From the NCBI RefSeq assembly GCF_002356555.2, contig NZ_AP017372.2:2770561-2834560 (forward strand): 64,000 nt of DNA. Direction: 5' to 3'. The position numbers were made by a program, and so were the translations under genes. Of the stretch, positions 17,006 through 24,912 are shown piece by piece. The DNA is from Halorhodospira halochloris. GTDB taxonomy: Bacteria; Pseudomonadota; Gammaproteobacteria; Nitrococcales; Halorhodospiraceae. The notes beneath the pieces are model-generated. The model saw nothing but the letters and a program-made list of their open reading frames with translations. It made no database searches and was not told the origin of the DNA. Positions within the stretch are counted from its first letter, which is position 1. Each line of letters starts with the position of its first letter.

Positions 17006-17755
17006 TCACAGCCGCCAGTTTAGATTCACGCCTGCCGAGAGGTCCGGACTATCATCGTATATGCCGATCCCCATGTACGGGCGAACATTAGCTTGCCCAA
17101 ACTGCAGTGATGCCCCGAAGAGCATATCCATATGGTTGTCACCGGTCGGGTTTTCGTCACCGACAAATTCGAGGTTTAGACTAACACCCTCTTCGATATG
17201 GTGGGCATAGCCAAAGCCCCAGTTTAGATAGTTTTTTACTGACACGTCTCTATTTTCCTTAATCGTATAACCGACCTCGCCGTAAACAAGGTTATCGCCA
17301 AGAGCCCGCTGCATGGGTAGATTGACAAAGAAGTCAATCCCATCATTTGGGTAGGGCTTTATTTCGTCATCACCATTTAGCGTAGTACCGAACTCCAACG
17401 CCATGTTTTCGGTCAGTTCCAGCTTACCGTATGCAGTCAGGCCTTCGTGGCCTGAATCATCCGGGGCATCTTCGTCCTGTTCGTAGTTGCGCACAAAGGT
17501 AAAGTAGACCCCGTACTCAAACTGATCTGTCAGACCATGGCGTACCCCTACCGGCCCTACTAAGAGATTATCGTATTCATCTCCATCGTCTTCCCGGGCG
17601 AGCTGGTAAGCCATGCCAGCGAAGATATCAGTTTGGTGAGAACCAATAACTGTTGCTGGACTAAGCAGCAGTGGCCGCTGATCTGCTTGTGCAGCCGCTT
17701 GTCCTGCAAACGTTAGGCCAACACCTAGCAGCGCTCCAATAACCTTCCGGGACAT
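17006..17755 (-). CDS. Outer-membrane beta-barrel protein (transporter-like)
   Basis: A clear signal peptide (KVIGALLGVGLTFAGQAAAQA) precedes an acidic, strand-rich chain of ~227 residues ending LSAGVNLNWRL. Segments such as VGVRHGLTDQFEYGVYF and YGEVGYTIKENRDVS look like barrel strands of transporter-like outer-membrane families; no specific substrate can be named. AAAGGA lies 7 bases before the ATG and an extended -10 (TGGTATGAT on the minus strand) lies about 32 bases upstream. It is downstream of, but separated by a terminator from, glnK-amtB. Confidence 0.7.
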   Translation of the reverse strand: MSRKVIGALLGVGLTFAGQAAAQADQRPLLLSPATVIGSHQTDIFAGMAYQLAREDDGDEYDNLLVGPVGVRHGLTDQFEYGVYFTFVRNYEQDEDAPDDSGHEGLTAYGKLELTENMALEFGTTLNGDDEIKPYPNDGIDFFVNLPMQRALGDNLVYGEVGYTIKENRDVSVKNYLNWGFGYAHHIEEGVSLNLEFVGDENPTGDNHMDMLFGASLQFGQANVRPYMGIGIYDDSPDLSAGVNLNWRL

Positions 17756-17786
17756 GTTATTTTCCTTTCAATCAAAGCTTTAGCTA

Positions 17787-17795
17787 ATCATACCA
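17787..17795 (-). promoter_or_regulatory. Extended -10 promoter element of the barrel gene
   Basis: On the minus strand the sequence reads TGGTATGAT, a TGn-extended -10 close to consensus, placing the start of transcription near 17780 and leaving a ~25-base leader with a good ribosome-binding site. No convincing -35 was found. Confidence 0.35.
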
Positions 17796-17840
17796 CGTCA
17801 GCTCAACGAGTCGAGGATACCCGGCCTGAACCATTTGGCT

Positions 17841-17897
17841 GCCCTAGGGCGGTGATCTTGACTCCATGAAACCGCCCTGGATGAATACATGGCCTCC
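17841..17897 (-). repeat. Decayed relative of the 160-bp palindromic repeat
   Basis: Read on the minus strand, this stretch resembles the central part of the element at 23823-23982 (GGAGG, then a TTCATCC-like stretch, then TTTCATGGAG). It also contains a 7-bp inverted repeat, GGGCGGT (17847-17853) with ACCGCCC (17871-17877). Similarity is partial, so homology is tentative. Confidence 0.3.
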
Positions 17898-17942
17898 TCC
17901 ATAACGAGGCAGCTAAATGTCTCAGGGTGTCTAGATATGCAT

Positions 17943-17968
17943 AAAAAAACGGGCGCCGAAGCGCCCGC
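17943..17968 (-). terminator. Intrinsic terminator of the glnK-amtB transcript
   Basis: On the minus strand: a perfect 7-bp GC stem (CGGGCGC / GCGCCCG) with a TTCG tetraloop, followed immediately by seven T residues. It lies about 90 bases after the amtB stop and is the cleanest terminator in the window. Confidence 0.9.
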
Positions 17969-18055
17969 AAGCTTTCCTCTAAGGAGGAGTATGGCTACGC
18001 AAAACTCTAATATTCAGTCTGTAGTGCCTAACCTTTTGTTATATTGCTACACCAC

Positions 18056-19312
18056 CTACTTGGAGCGCCCGGTCGTAAAATCGGGGTAGGCCTCCATACC
18101 ACACTCACCGACATCAAGCCCTCTCTGTTCATCTTCTTCACTAGCACGTATGCCCATTGTGAAGCGCAGGATGGTCCACACGAGCAGACTGCTTAGGAAG
18201 ACGAAGCCGAAGATCGCAGCAATCCCAGCCAGCTGACCGGTCACTGTTGCATCTTCATTCGACAGCAGCACTGCCAGGATGCCCCAGATACCTGCCGTAC
18301 CGTGTGCTGAAATAGCGCCTACCGGATCATCAATGCGCAGCTTATCGAGAGCAACTATAGAGAAGACCACTAGGACACCGCCAACACCACCGATCGTGGC
18401 TGCCAGCAACGGCGAGGGCGTATCTGGACCAGCGGTTATTGATACCAGCCCGGCTATAGCGCCGTTCAGTGCCATAGTCAGGTCGGCCTTACCAAACAAG
18501 GCCCGGGCCAGGATCAAGGCAGCCACTACGCCACCAGCTGCGGCAAGGTTGGTGTTCATGAAAACTGTCGCCACAGCATTAGCGGCATCGGCCGACGAGA
18601 CCGAGAGTTCAGAGCCGCCATTAAAGCCGAACCAGCCCAGCCAGAGGATCAGCGTTCCAAGCGCCGCCAGGGGCATGTTAGCTCCAGGTATCGCCCGCAC
18701 TTGGCCACCAGGGCCATATTTGCCCTTGCGGGCACCTAAGACAATAACGCCGGCAAGTGCCGCTGCAGCACCGGCCATGTGGACTATCCCAGAGCCGGCG
18801 AAATCGGCATAGCCTAACTCATCAAGGAAGCCGCCACCCCAGCTCCACATGCCTTGAATGGGGTATATAAAGCCTGTCAGCACCACTGCAAAGATGAAGA
18901 AAGACCAGAGCTTCATCCGTTCTGCGACGGCACCAGAGACGATCGACATTGCGGTAGCAACAAAGACTACCTGGAAAAAGAAATCAGAGAAGTACGAGAA
19001 ATCGGCCTCTCCTGCCCGGGCCATTTCAGCTGTAACTGGCTCGGTTGCTGGCAGCAGAAACTGGATGGTCGGCAAAAATCCGAGGATGCCACCGTCACTT
19101 TCATACATTATGTTCCAGCCGATAAGCATGTACATGATAACGGCTATCGAATAAAGACCGACATTCTTGGTAAGAATCTCGGTAGTATTCTTCGCCCTTA
19201 CCATGCCCGCTTCGAGCATCGTAAATCCTGCCGCCATCCACATTACCAAAGCGCCGGATAACAGGAGGTAAAACGTATCCAGCGCATATGCCATTTCCAT
19301 TACATCTTCCAT
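18056..19312 (-). CDS. amtB: Ammonium transporter
   Basis: Polytopic inner-membrane ammonium channel with ~11 helices. Family blocks are visible: LLSGALVMWMAAGFTMLEAGMVRAKN at the N-terminus, the DFAGSGIVHMAGAAAALAG block with the pore His, WFGFNGGS, and SAHGTAGIWGILA with the second pore His. The 418 residues fit a form lacking a cleaved signal peptide. It follows glnK by 38 bases; the pair is the standard nitrogen-sensing unit, with GlnK able to plug AmtB. It ends ahead of a strong terminator. Confidence 0.96.
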   Translation of the reverse strand: MEDVMEMAYALDTFYLLLSGALVMWMAAGFTMLEAGMVRAKNTTEILTKNVGLYSIAVIMYMLIGWNIMYESDGGILGFLPTIQFLLPATEPVTAEMARAGEADFSYFSDFFFQVVFVATAMSIVSGAVAERMKLWSFFIFAVVLTGFIYPIQGMWSWGGGFLDELGYADFAGSGIVHMAGAAAALAGVIVLGARKGKYGPGGQVRAIPGANMPLAALGTLILWLGWFGFNGGSELSVSSADAANAVATVFMNTNLAAAGGVVAALILARALFGKADLTMALNGAIAGLVSITAGPDTPSPLLAATIGGVGGVLVVFSIVALDKLRIDDPVGAISAHGTAGIWGILAVLLSNEDATVTGQLAGIAAIFGFVFLSSLLVWTILRFTMGIRASEEDEQRGLDVGECGMEAYPDFTTGRSK

Positions 19313-19350
19313 CGGACTAATCCTCCGCTAAGCGTTATATGGCGACCCAG

Positions 19351-19710
<360 letters not shown>

Positions 19711-19758
19711 TTATGCGGAACCTCAGCGAGAAATAATCGCTGCGATCATCAGGGGATC

Positions 19759-19774
19759 TGCATAAGGCATGCCA
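19759..19774 (-). promoter_or_regulatory. Sigma-54 (-24/-12) promoter of glnK-amtB
   Basis: On the minus strand TGGCATGCCTTATGCA matches the consensus TGGCACGN4TTGCA at all but two positions, with the invariant GG and GC exactly 10 bases apart. The transcription start would fall near 19748, about 60 bases before the glnK ATG. Confidence 0.75.
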
Positions 19775-19826
19775 GGCCGGAAAATTACGCCAACATCACC
19801 CCTGGGGGTCGATTCACGGCTCGAAA

Positions 19827-19843
19827 TGCCCCACAATGGATGA
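19827..19843. promoter_or_regulatory. Weak second NtrC-binding site
   Basis: TGCCCC-N5-GGATGA is a degenerate copy of the NtrC palindrome. Its centre is 32 bp (about three helical turns) from the strong site, which is a typical arrangement for paired NtrC enhancers; on sequence alone it would not stand out. Confidence 0.35.
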
Positions 19844-19858
19844 AAATGCATTCTCCGC

Positions 19859-19875
19859 TGCACCAAATCGGTGCG
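19859..19875. promoter_or_regulatory. NtrC-binding enhancer site for glnK-amtB
   Basis: TGCACC-AAATC-GGTGCG fits the NtrC consensus TGCACCN5GGTGCA with one mismatch. It lies about 120 bp upstream of the predicted sigma-54 start, a normal enhancer distance, and just before the divergent ubiK ATG. Confidence 0.7.
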
Positions 19876-19895
19876 AATCGATGAGGGTTAAGGCA

Positions 19896-20171
19896 ATGCT
19901 CGACAACAAAACTATCGATGATCTAGCACAAAAACTGACCGCCAGCCTGCCGGCGGGAGTAAGGGAGTTTCACGAGGAGGTAGAGAAAAATGTCCGTGCC
20001 TCTCTCCAGTCTGGGTTCTCACGCCTGGACCTAGTCACCCGGGAGGAGTTCGACGCCCAAGCTAAAGTACTTGCTCGGACTAGAACGCAGCTTGACGAGC
20101 TAAGCCGCCGGGTAGCAGAGCTGGAAGCCAAACAGTCAGAGGGGAAATCTTCTCAAGACGGGCAAAACTAG
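19896..20171 (+). CDS. ubiK: Ubiquinone biosynthesis accessory factor (BMFP family)
   Basis: Small accessory protein of aerobic ubiquinone synthesis (YqiC family). The start MLDNKTIDDLAQKL matches the family and has GAGGG 8 bases upstream; a longer in-frame version would run through the NtrC sites. A DLVTREEFDAQAKVL block and a C-terminal leucine-zipper coiled coil (LARTRTQLDELSRRVAELEA) are visible. The 91 residues are normal. The divergent glnK and downstream comM are the usual neighbours in pseudomonad-type genomes. Confidence 0.88.
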   Translation: MLDNKTIDDLAQKLTASLPAGVREFHEEVEKNVRASLQSGFSRLDLVTREEFDAQAKVLARTRTQLDELSRRVAELEAKQSEGKSSQDGQN

Positions 20172-20205
20172 CTGGACATCTAGGAGCCTACCACCTATAG
20201 TCCAG
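20172..20205 (+). terminator. Stem-loop directly after ubiK
   Basis: CTGGAC (20172-20177) and inner TAGG pair with CCTA and GTCCAG (20200-20205), starting right after the stop codon. There is no T run, so it may be a 3'-end stabiliser rather than an intrinsic terminator. Confidence 0.35.
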
Positions 20206-20269
20206 GCAACGGCAAGGAAAGCCAAACGCCCTATAGGGAAGATACAATCCCCTTCAGGGGGCTAGGACT

Positions 20270-20347
20270 GCCTTCATGAGCCACCTGCGATAACCATGCG
20301 CAGATCTGTGCGTATGGTATCGCGCTTGGTGCGACTCCATGAAGGCA
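20270..20347. repeat. Long imperfect inverted repeat in the comM leader
   Basis: TGCCTTCATG (20270-20279) pairs perfectly with CATGAAGGCA (20338-20347). Inside, GAG..CACC pairs with GGTG..CTC, and GCGATAaCCATgCGCA pairs with TGCGTATGGTATCGC around a short central loop. As RNA or cruciform it would fold into one ~78-base hairpin. It ends 37 bases before the comM start. It shares the CTTCATG word with the palindromic repeats at 23.8 and 27.5 kb but is otherwise distinct. Confidence 0.6.
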
Positions 20348-20384
20348 AACACATAATGTATTTGATGCGGCCAAGGAGGGCCTG

Positions 20385-21908
20385 ATGACTCTTGCCATTG
20401 CATGGGCGCGCGCAGCAGTTGGGATTACTGCTCCAGAAGTTCGAGTAGAAGTACATATAGCCATGGGATTACCATCCCTGGCACTAGTTGGCCTGCCCCG
20501 AACCGAAGTGCGCGAATCGCGGGCCCGGGTATATAGCGCAATAACCAACAGCGGTTTCCTATTCCCATCCGGGCGCATCACAGTCAATATGGCCCCAGCC
20601 GATCTGCCGAAAGGCGGAGGCAGATTCGATCTCGCCATCGCCATGGGCATCCTCGCTGCATCGGGCCAAGTCAACGGGGACATCGAGCATCTTGAATTCG
20701 TTGGTGAGCTTACCCTCGGCGGCGAGATACGTTCAGTAGGTGCCGTACTTACTGCCGCTTACGCCGCTCGCGAGGCAGCACGGGAAATAGTCGTCCCCGT
20801 CGCTGATAGTCAAGAAGCGGCGCTTGTCCACCCCTTTGGCACATACCCCGCTACCAGGCTTTGTGACATCCTAGAGCACTTGTCTGGACGAGCCGCATTA
20901 GCCCCCGTAGGGCCCTGCCTAACTCTCAGCCCAGCACCGCTCAATTTGCCTGATCTCGCCGCAATTCGGGGTCAGTCAGCCCCTCGCCGGGCACTTGAAA
21001 TTGCTGCAGCCGGCGGGCTCAATCTCCTTCTCAGCGGCCCCCCAGGCACCGGCAAGAGCATGCTAGCAGAAAGGCTGCCGAGCCTGTTGCCGGACCTGAG
21101 CGAAGAACATGCTCTCGAGGCAGCTGCGGTGCGCTCGGTCAGCGGTGAGGGGCTCGACATCTCCTCATGGCGCCGACCTCAAATGCGCGCTCCACATCAC
21201 AGCCTGTCAACACCCGCTCTGATAGGTGGCGGAGCACATCCACCAGCGCCTGGTGAGGTCTCCTTGGCTCATCGCGGAGTACTGTTTCTGGATGAACTCC
21301 CTGAACTGCCCCGAACCGCACTTGAGGCACTAAGGGAGCCTCTTGAAGTGCGTCGAGTCACTCTATCCCGCTCTAAAGGATCGGTTACTTATCCCGCAGC
21401 ATTTCAGCTGATCGCAGCAATGAACCCGTGCCCATGCGGTCATTACGGCGATCCGACTCGCCAATGTCGCTGCTCGCCAGAGCAGGTTCAGCGCTATCGG
21501 AACAAGCTCTCCGGCCCGCTGCTAGATCGCTTTGATATTGCAGTAGAGGTACCGCGACTAGCACCTCACGAGCTGATTCAGACCCCAGTCGCCGAATCAA
21601 GCTCCAGCGTAGCAAGCCGCGTAGCCACGGCCCGTGAGCTTGCAATAGAGCGCTGCGGCGGGATCGTCGCCGATCTTGACGGTGAGCAGCTCAACCACTA
21701 CTGCTATCTTGCAAAAGATGCGTCAGAGCTTCTCGAGCAGGCAACCGATGCCTTAGGCTTATCGCCGCGTGGCTTGAACCGCCTGCTCAGGGTAGCGAGA
21801 ACGATAGCAGATCTTGCCGGTGGCCAAGACATAGACGCCGCCCATCTCGCCGAGGCCATAAACCTAAGGCGTGGGCTTGATAGTGGTCAGTGGTCGACTT
21901 GTAGCTAG
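20385..21908 (+). CDS. comM: ComM/YifB-type AAA+ Mg-chelatase-like ATPase
   Basis: Hexameric helicase-like ATPase linked in other gammaproteobacteria to branch migration during natural transformation. An N-terminal Lon-protease-like fold (residues ~1-170) precedes an AAA+ domain with Walker A GPPGTGKSMLAERL (about 218-231), Walker B VLFLDELPEL and a CPCGHYGDPTRQCRC Cys cluster, then the C-terminal lid. An excellent ribosome-binding site (AAGGAGGG) precedes the ATG. At 507 residues it is full length. It overlaps convergent trmB by 4 bases. Confidence 0.95.
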   Translation: MTLAIAWARAAVGITAPEVRVEVHIAMGLPSLALVGLPRTEVRESRARVYSAITNSGFLFPSGRITVNMAPADLPKGGGRFDLAIAMGILAASGQVNGDIEHLEFVGELTLGGEIRSVGAVLTAAYAAREAAREIVVPVADSQEAALVHPFGTYPATRLCDILEHLSGRAALAPVGPCLTLSPAPLNLPDLAAIRGQSAPRRALEIAAAGGLNLLLSGPPGTGKSMLAERLPSLLPDLSEEHALEAAAVRSVSGEGLDISSWRRPQMRAPHHSLSTPALIGGGAHPPAPGEVSLAHRGVLFLDELPELPRTALEALREPLEVRRVTLSRSKGSVTYPAAFQLIAAMNPCPCGHYGDPTRQCRCSPEQVQRYRNKLSGPLLDRFDIAVEVPRLAPHELIQTPVAESSSSVASRVATARELAIERCGGIVADLDGEQLNHYCYLAKDASELLEQATDALGLSPRGLNRLLRVARTIADLAGGQDIDAAHLAEAINLRRGLDSGQWSTCS

Positions 21909-22600
21909 GCACCATTGAGCCGATAGATAAGATCATAAACCGTGTGGCCGCGCTGGAGTCCGCGCCGTTCAAACTTGGTCTGCGGTCGCGGAGGTGGGTA
22001 CGGCAAATACTGCCCTGGGCCGGCGGTATTGGTATATCGTCCGTCTGCCTCAACAACCTCAACCATCCATTGCGCGTAATCCGCCCAATCAGTCGCCAGA
22101 TGTAGCAAAGCTCCCCTCTGCAGCCGACTAGCGAGCAGTTCGAGGAAATTTGGCTGGATGAGCCTGCGCTTGTGGTGGCGTTTCTTGGGCCACGGATCAG
22201 GGAAGAATATATTTACTGCGCTTAGACTACGCTCGGGTATATGATTGGTCAGCAAATCCACGGCGTCCATGCTAATCAAGCGCAAATTACTTAGCTGCAT
22301 CTGTTCGGCGTACTGCAAACAGTGGCCCAACCCCGGTCGATGCACCTCAACGCCGATATAGTCACGCTGCGGGTCGTTGGCGGCCATCTCAACCAGGGCT
22401 GCCCCATCACCAAATCCTATATCCAGCACGCGGGGAGCCGCCCGGCCAAAGACCTGATCCAGCTCCACAACTCCTCGTGGCTCTAACCCATACACCGTCC
22501 ATAGCCTCTCCAGCGCTCGAGCCTGACCGGGAGTCAGGCGTCCTTCACGGCGCACAAAAGAGCGCAGCTGCTTGCTGAATTCCGTAACCTGAGCAGTCAC
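21905..22600 (-). CDS. trmB: tRNA (guanine-N7-)-methyltransferase
   Basis: SAM-dependent enzyme making m7G46 in tRNA. The SAM-binding motif [17 protein letters not shown] (about residues 70-86), [11 protein letters not shown] and the family signature [16 protein letters not shown] (about 148-163) are intact. The 231 residues are normal. The start overlaps the end of thiG by 4 bases (ATGA), so it is co-translated with the thiamine genes. Confidence 0.96.
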   Translation of the reverse strand: MTAQVTEFSKQLRSFVRREGRLTPGQARALERLWTVYGLEPRGVVELDQVFGRAAPRVLDIGFGDGAALVEMAANDPQRDYIGVEVHRPGLGHCLQYAEQMQLSNLRLISMDAVDLLTNHIPERSLSAVNIFFPDPWPKKRHHKRRLIQPNFLELLASRLQRGALLHLATDWADYAQWMVEVVEADGRYTNTAGPGQYLPYPPPRPQTKFERRGLQRGHTVYDLIYRLNGA

Positions 22601-23409
22601 TCGTAAAAGGTTCCAGTCTCAGGCGATGATGCTGAGGCGTAGCGTTTTTTCGGAATCCGTCCGGCTAAATAGGCCTCTCGCCCAGCCTCAACCCCTTTGC
22701 GCATAGCCGAGGCCATCAATACAGGGTCTTGTGCCCCGGCGATCGCAGTATTGAGCAGGACGGCATCGCAGCCAAGTTCCATAGCTACAGCAACGTCAGA
22801 TGCTGTGCCCACACCGGCGTCGACGAGTACCGGCACGCTAAGGCTCTCAACAATCTCAATGATATTGTAGCGGTTCTGAATGCCCAGTCCGGATCCGATC
22901 GGTGCAGCTAAGGGCATAACCGCGACACATCCGATCTCCTCGAGCCGACGGGCCACAATCGGGTCATCACTGGTATAGGCCATCACCTCGAAGCCCTCGC
23001 TGACCAGCGTCTCAGCCGCCTCTAAGGTTCCTGTCACATCAGGGTAGAGAGTCTTCTCATCGCCTATGACCTCAAGTTTGACTAGGTTGCCCCCGTCAAG
23101 CAGTTCCCGGGCTAGGCGGCACGTGCGCACGGCATCTTTGACATTAAAGCACCCGGCGGTATTGGGCAGTACCGTGTACTGATCCGGCGGAACTGCATCG
23201 AGTAGATTCGGTTCGTTAGGATCCTGCCCTATATTGCTGCGCCTGAGGGCGATGGTTACTATCTCGGCACCGCTCGCCTTGATGGCATCGCGAGTCTGGT
23301 CGATATCACGATACTTACCTGTACCAACAAGCAGCCTAGAATTGTATTGTCGTCCGGCAATTACTAGGGGATCGCTTGAGAGTCCGCTGGTCATTTCGCT
23401 TGCAGGCAT
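22597..23409 (-). CDS. thiG: Thiazole synthase
   Basis: Builds the thiazole phosphate of thiamine from deoxyxylulose 5-phosphate, dehydroglycine and ThiS thiocarboxylate. The start of the TIM barrel ([12 protein letters not shown]), the Schiff-base Lys block [10 protein letters not shown], the [12 protein letters not shown] phosphate loop and [10 protein letters not shown] are all present. The 270 residues include a ~12-residue N-terminal extension; a later ATG is possible. It lies 97 bases after thiS. Confidence 0.96.
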   Translation of the reverse strand: MPASEMTSGLSSDPLVIAGRQYNSRLLVGTGKYRDIDQTRDAIKASGAEIVTIALRRSNIGQDPNEPNLLDAVPPDQYTVLPNTAGCFNVKDAVRTCRLARELLDGGNLVKLEVIGDEKTLYPDVTGTLEAAETLVSEGFEVMAYTSDDPIVARRLEEIGCVAVMPLAAPIGSGLGIQNRYNIIEIVESLSVPVLVDAGVGTASDVAVAMELGCDAVLLNTAIAGAQDPVLMASAMRKGVEAGREAYLAGRIPKKRYASASSPETGTFYE

Positions 23410-23506
23410 ATGAGGGCTGGCTCCTAGAGTAGATATTGATGGATGGATTATAAGATATACCAGTCAGATCAATGAGGATCGTGCTGAGTTCCTTGCATCG
23501 AACCAT

Positions 23507-23761
23507 TCAACCACCACCGATTGCCTGAATAACCTCAATGCGATCACCTTCCTCAAGAACAACCGTATCGAGATGGCTGCGTGGGACTATCTCCTCGTTG
23601 CGCTCGACCGCAAAACGCTCTCCGTTTACCAAACCGAGTTGCGTGATTATATCGGCACAAGTCGCCCCCTCAGGCATAGGTTGCAGTTCGCCGTTTACCT
23701 GCACGTTGATCGCACCAGCTTGGCTCGTTAAATCAGTTTGCTGAGCAGTAGTTTGGGTCAT
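23507..23761 (-). CDS. thiS: Sulfur-carrier protein ThiS
   Basis: Ubiquitin-like sulfur carrier, activated as a C-terminal thiocarboxylate. The chain ends AIGGG, giving the required C-terminal Gly-Gly, and the VERNEEIVPRSHLDTVVLEEGDRIEVI block is the core beta-grasp. The ATG at 23761 was chosen because AGAGG lies 5 bases upstream; a GTG two codons earlier has no room for a ribosome site. An N-terminal tail of ~17 residues is unusual (ThiS is normally ~66). The upstream region contains a large palindrome and no recognisable TPP riboswitch. Confidence 0.9.
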   Translation of the reverse strand: MTQTTAQQTDLTSQAGAINVQVNGELQPMPEGATCADIITQLGLVNGERFAVERNEEIVPRSHLDTVVLEEGDRIEVIQAIGGG

Positions 23762-23822
23762 ATCCACCTCTGTATTTACCGTGTCGCACGTTGCTACAAC
23801 CGTCTGCCAAGTAATTGGAGAC

Positions 23823-23982
23823 TTAAGGGAACCTCTAAAAACTCCGCCGGCGCCACCATCCGCCCCGGTGTGGAGGACGCCGTGAATCCATCCCTGGAGG
23901 CTTCATGGCGCCATCCCTGGCGCCAAGACCTCCACACCGGGGCGGATGGTGGCGCCGGCGGAGTTTTTAGAGGCCACCTTAA
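23823..23982. repeat. Large perfect palindromic repeat (45-bp arms)
   Basis: The arms at 23832-23876 and 23929-23973 are exact inverse complements over all 45 bases, starting CCTCTAAAAACTCCGCC. Beyond three mismatched bases, TTAAGG / CCTTAA extend the symmetry. The 52-base centre holds another palindrome (GGCGCC..GGCGCC). No open reading frame or transposase is inside, so it resembles a non-autonomous repeat or MITE. It sits between tRNA-Gly and the thiS start. Related decayed copies are at 27460-27580 and possibly 17841-17897. Confidence 0.92.
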
Positions 23983-24088
23983 GAGGTCAACTCCGGTGTG
24001 ATGGCTTAATGTGCAGATAATCTTGCACAGCACCGGCTACAAGATTAACATTGGATGCGAGATGAAGTCGTGCGTCTCAGACATTAAG

Positions 24089-24161
24089 CGGGTGTAGTTC
24101 AATGGTAGAACTCCAGCTTCCCACGCTGGCGGTGTGGGTTCGATTCCCATCACCCGCTCCA
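24089..24161 (+). tRNA. tRNA-Gly (anticodon CCC)
   Basis: The acceptor GCGGGTG pairs with CACCCGC, the anticodon stem CCAGC/GCTGG encloses the loop TTCCCAC giving anticodon CCC, and the T arm GTGGG-TTCGATT-CCCAT is standard. CCA is encoded. It reads GGG codons. It stands alone between the palindromic repeat and the SirB2-family gene. Confidence 0.95.
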
Positions 24162-24276
24162 AATTAATTTAACGCCTTCACCAAGGCTACCCTCGGCCTG
24201 TCCCGCGAACCGCTGATGGGGATGCTACCAACCCCCTCCCGGGGGACGGAGCAGTGCCCCATATCCGCGCAGCACT

Positions 24277-24657
24277 TCACAGGAATAACAGAGGTTGGCG
24301 GGTAATGCTTACCAGCAGCACATAGCCAAATACCAATATGGCGCCCAGATAGGCCTTGGCTCTGATATTTCGTCCCCTCTCACCACTGCCTAAGGCTATA
24401 GCCCCCAGCACTATGTAGCCAACCAACCCAATGACCTTGGCCGTAAGCCAATGATCGACAAAGGGGTACTGTTGGACTACAAACATTAGCGCCAGTGCAC
24501 TAACTAGGAGCACTGTGTCTACCGCAGAGGGGATGGCACGCAACGCCCGGTGGTAGAACCACTCAGACCCATTAAACATCAGAAAACCGCGGGCTACGAA
24601 CAGCCCGATACTCAGATACGCGGCAAGGGCATGGAAGATATAAAGCGTCGAGTGCAT
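24277..24657 (-). CDS. SirB2-family inner-membrane protein
   Basis: A 126-residue protein with four hydrophobic helices, opening with YIFHALAAYLSIGLFVARGFLM and containing AIPSAVDTVLLVSALAL and WLTAKVIGLVGYIVLGAIAL, the repeated pattern of the SirB2 family. The molecular role of the family is poorly defined. It is divergent from the TIGR02001-type barrel gene; the 255-base gap between them contains NtrC and sigma-54 signals for that gene. Confidence 0.85.
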   Translation of the reverse strand: MHSTLYIFHALAAYLSIGLFVARGFLMFNGSEWFYHRALRAIPSAVDTVLLVSALALMFVVQQYPFVDHWLTAKVIGLVGYIVLGAIALGSGERGRNIRAKAYLGAILVFGYVLLVSITRQPLLFL

Positions 24658-24772
24658 GGTTAGTTCCTTATCTTGTTATTAGCTATCCGGGGAGCCTTTA
24701 TTCCAAATTCTGCCCGCCCAGCCCCGTCGTCGACCATACTTGCCTGATATTTATAAATGCAAGAACGCTATC

Positions 24773-24789
24773 TGCACCATGATGGTGCC
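24773..24789. promoter_or_regulatory. NtrC-binding site upstream of the TIGR02001-type gene
   Basis: TGCACC-ATGAT-GGTGCC contains the perfect palindrome GCACCATGATGGTGC, one of the best NtrC matches in the window. Its centre is about 53 bp upstream of the predicted sigma-54 start, closer than usual for an enhancer. Confidence 0.65.
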
Positions 24790-24807
24790 TAAAACGGCGC
24801 TGGCAAG

Positions 24808-24823
24808 CGGCATGATTCGTGCA
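24808..24823 (+). promoter_or_regulatory. Sigma-54 promoter of the TIGR02001-type gene
   Basis: CGGCATGATTCGTGCA keeps the invariant GG and GC at the right spacing and the flanking CA and TGCA, with three mismatches to TGGCACGN4TTGCA. Transcription would start near 24834, about 79 bases before the ATG. The adjacent NtrC site raises the likelihood that it is real. Confidence 0.55.
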
Positions 24824-24912
24824 GACCTTTAGTCAGGCCTGATAGGTATATTGCTTGATCTGTTCGGCCCTATTCAATCCAGGAACCATGACAATTTAAA
24901 GGTGTAGCAATC

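Noticed and set aside
20231..20683. Leftward frame over the comM leader and start
   Set aside because: It reads through the long hairpin and antisense to comM; no recognisable protein features.
23738..24033. Frames on both strands through the palindromic repeat
   Set aside because: The translation simply reflects the inverted repeat; no start signals and no plausible protein.
23768..24088. TPP riboswitch upstream of thiS
   Set aside because: I looked for the CUGAGA and ACC-GAUCUGG-type core on the minus strand and did not find a coherent set; the space is occupied by the palindrome.
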